Source: Aggregatilinea lenta (GTDB lineage Bacteria; Chloroflexota; Anaerolineae; Aggregatilineales; Aggregatilineaceae). From it: a stretch of 64,000 nt of DNA. Below the pieces are notes generated by a model. The model was given only the letters and a program-made list of their open reading frames with translations, did no database searches and was not told the DNA's origin. Of this stretch, positions 63,995-64,000 are shown one piece after another. The position numbers and the translations under genes are program-made. How positions within the stretch are numbered: position 1 is the first letter of the stretch; each line of letters starts with the position of its first letter. The stretch spans positions 248,001 through 312,000 of the forward strand of contig NZ_BFCB01000002.1 in assembly GCF_003569045.1 (NCBI RefSeq), in the 5' to 3' direction.

Positions 63995-64000
63995 ATAGAA

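Overview
The window looks like chromosomal DNA of a bacterium with moderately high GC, most plausibly a Chloroflexota/Anaerolineae-type organism. That placement is an impression from several things: many sugar ABC systems with short Sec-type signal peptides, a Wzc-like kinase fused to its copolymerase with no outer-membrane Wza in view, a very large Calx-beta surface protein, and NarL-type two-component genes. No rRNA, tRNA or marker gene is present to confirm it. I saw no tRNA, rRNA, CRISPR array, prophage or replication origin.

Layout. (1) 21-5986: a sugar uptake and catabolism operon with an IclR regulator, an aldehyde dehydrogenase and a complete RbsA/RbsC/RbsB-type ABC importer, closed by a hairpin. 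(2) 5987-6947: an AT-rich gene-free island. (3) 6948-33020: a mosaic exopolysaccharide locus. Its plus-strand arm (6948-15057) holds a CapA-like protein, an enolase-like protein, a histidine phosphatase, an ATP-grasp protein, two glycosyltransferases, an acyltransferase and a polysaccharide deacetylase. A minus-strand trio (15312-19053) holds an aminotransferase, a phosphoglycosyl transferase and an NDP-sugar dehydratase. Next come a DUF4091 gene interrupted by a stop codon and a VanZ-like gene. A minus-strand five-gene operon (22317-29238) reads Wzc, Wzx, CapA, PaaK-like, Wzy. A last plus-strand arm (30031-33020) has a glycosyltransferase, a FemAB/GNAT-like protein and a small Cys-rich protein. 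(4) 33101-41093: a MerR-like protein with a C-terminal membrane anchor, then, across a bidirectional terminator, a 2404-residue secreted protein with fifteen Calx-beta repeats. (5) 41520-48129: an ABC sugar importer, a LacI regulator and a divergent GH36 alpha-galactosidase with a clear operator between them. (6) 48300-55930: two decayed insertion sequences flanking a catabolic block of two alcohol dehydrogenases, an IlvD-type dehydratase, an SMP-30 lactonase and a class V aminotransferase. (7) 56022-63994: a secreted serine hydrolase, a histidine kinase/response regulator pair, an orphan receiver-like protein, membrane proteins, two VOC proteins, a quinone-oxidoreductase-like enzyme and a DUF4386 gene running off the edge.

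How the genes work together. The central locus has the parts of a Wzx/Wzy-type pathway: an initiating sugar transferase, nucleotide-sugar modification, glycosyltransferases, flippase, polymerase and chain-length kinase. The added carboxylate- and phosphate-handling enzymes suggest that the polymer or its precursor carries an unusual non-sugar group. The most novel-looking element is the run at 6948-11144. There an enolase superfamily protein keeps nearly all enolase active-site residues but has lost the GDEGG segment that carries the catalytic acid, and it is translationally coupled to a phosphoglycerate-mutase-like protein and followed by an ATP-grasp protein. The carbohydrate uptake systems on either side suit a polysaccharide-using heterotroph.
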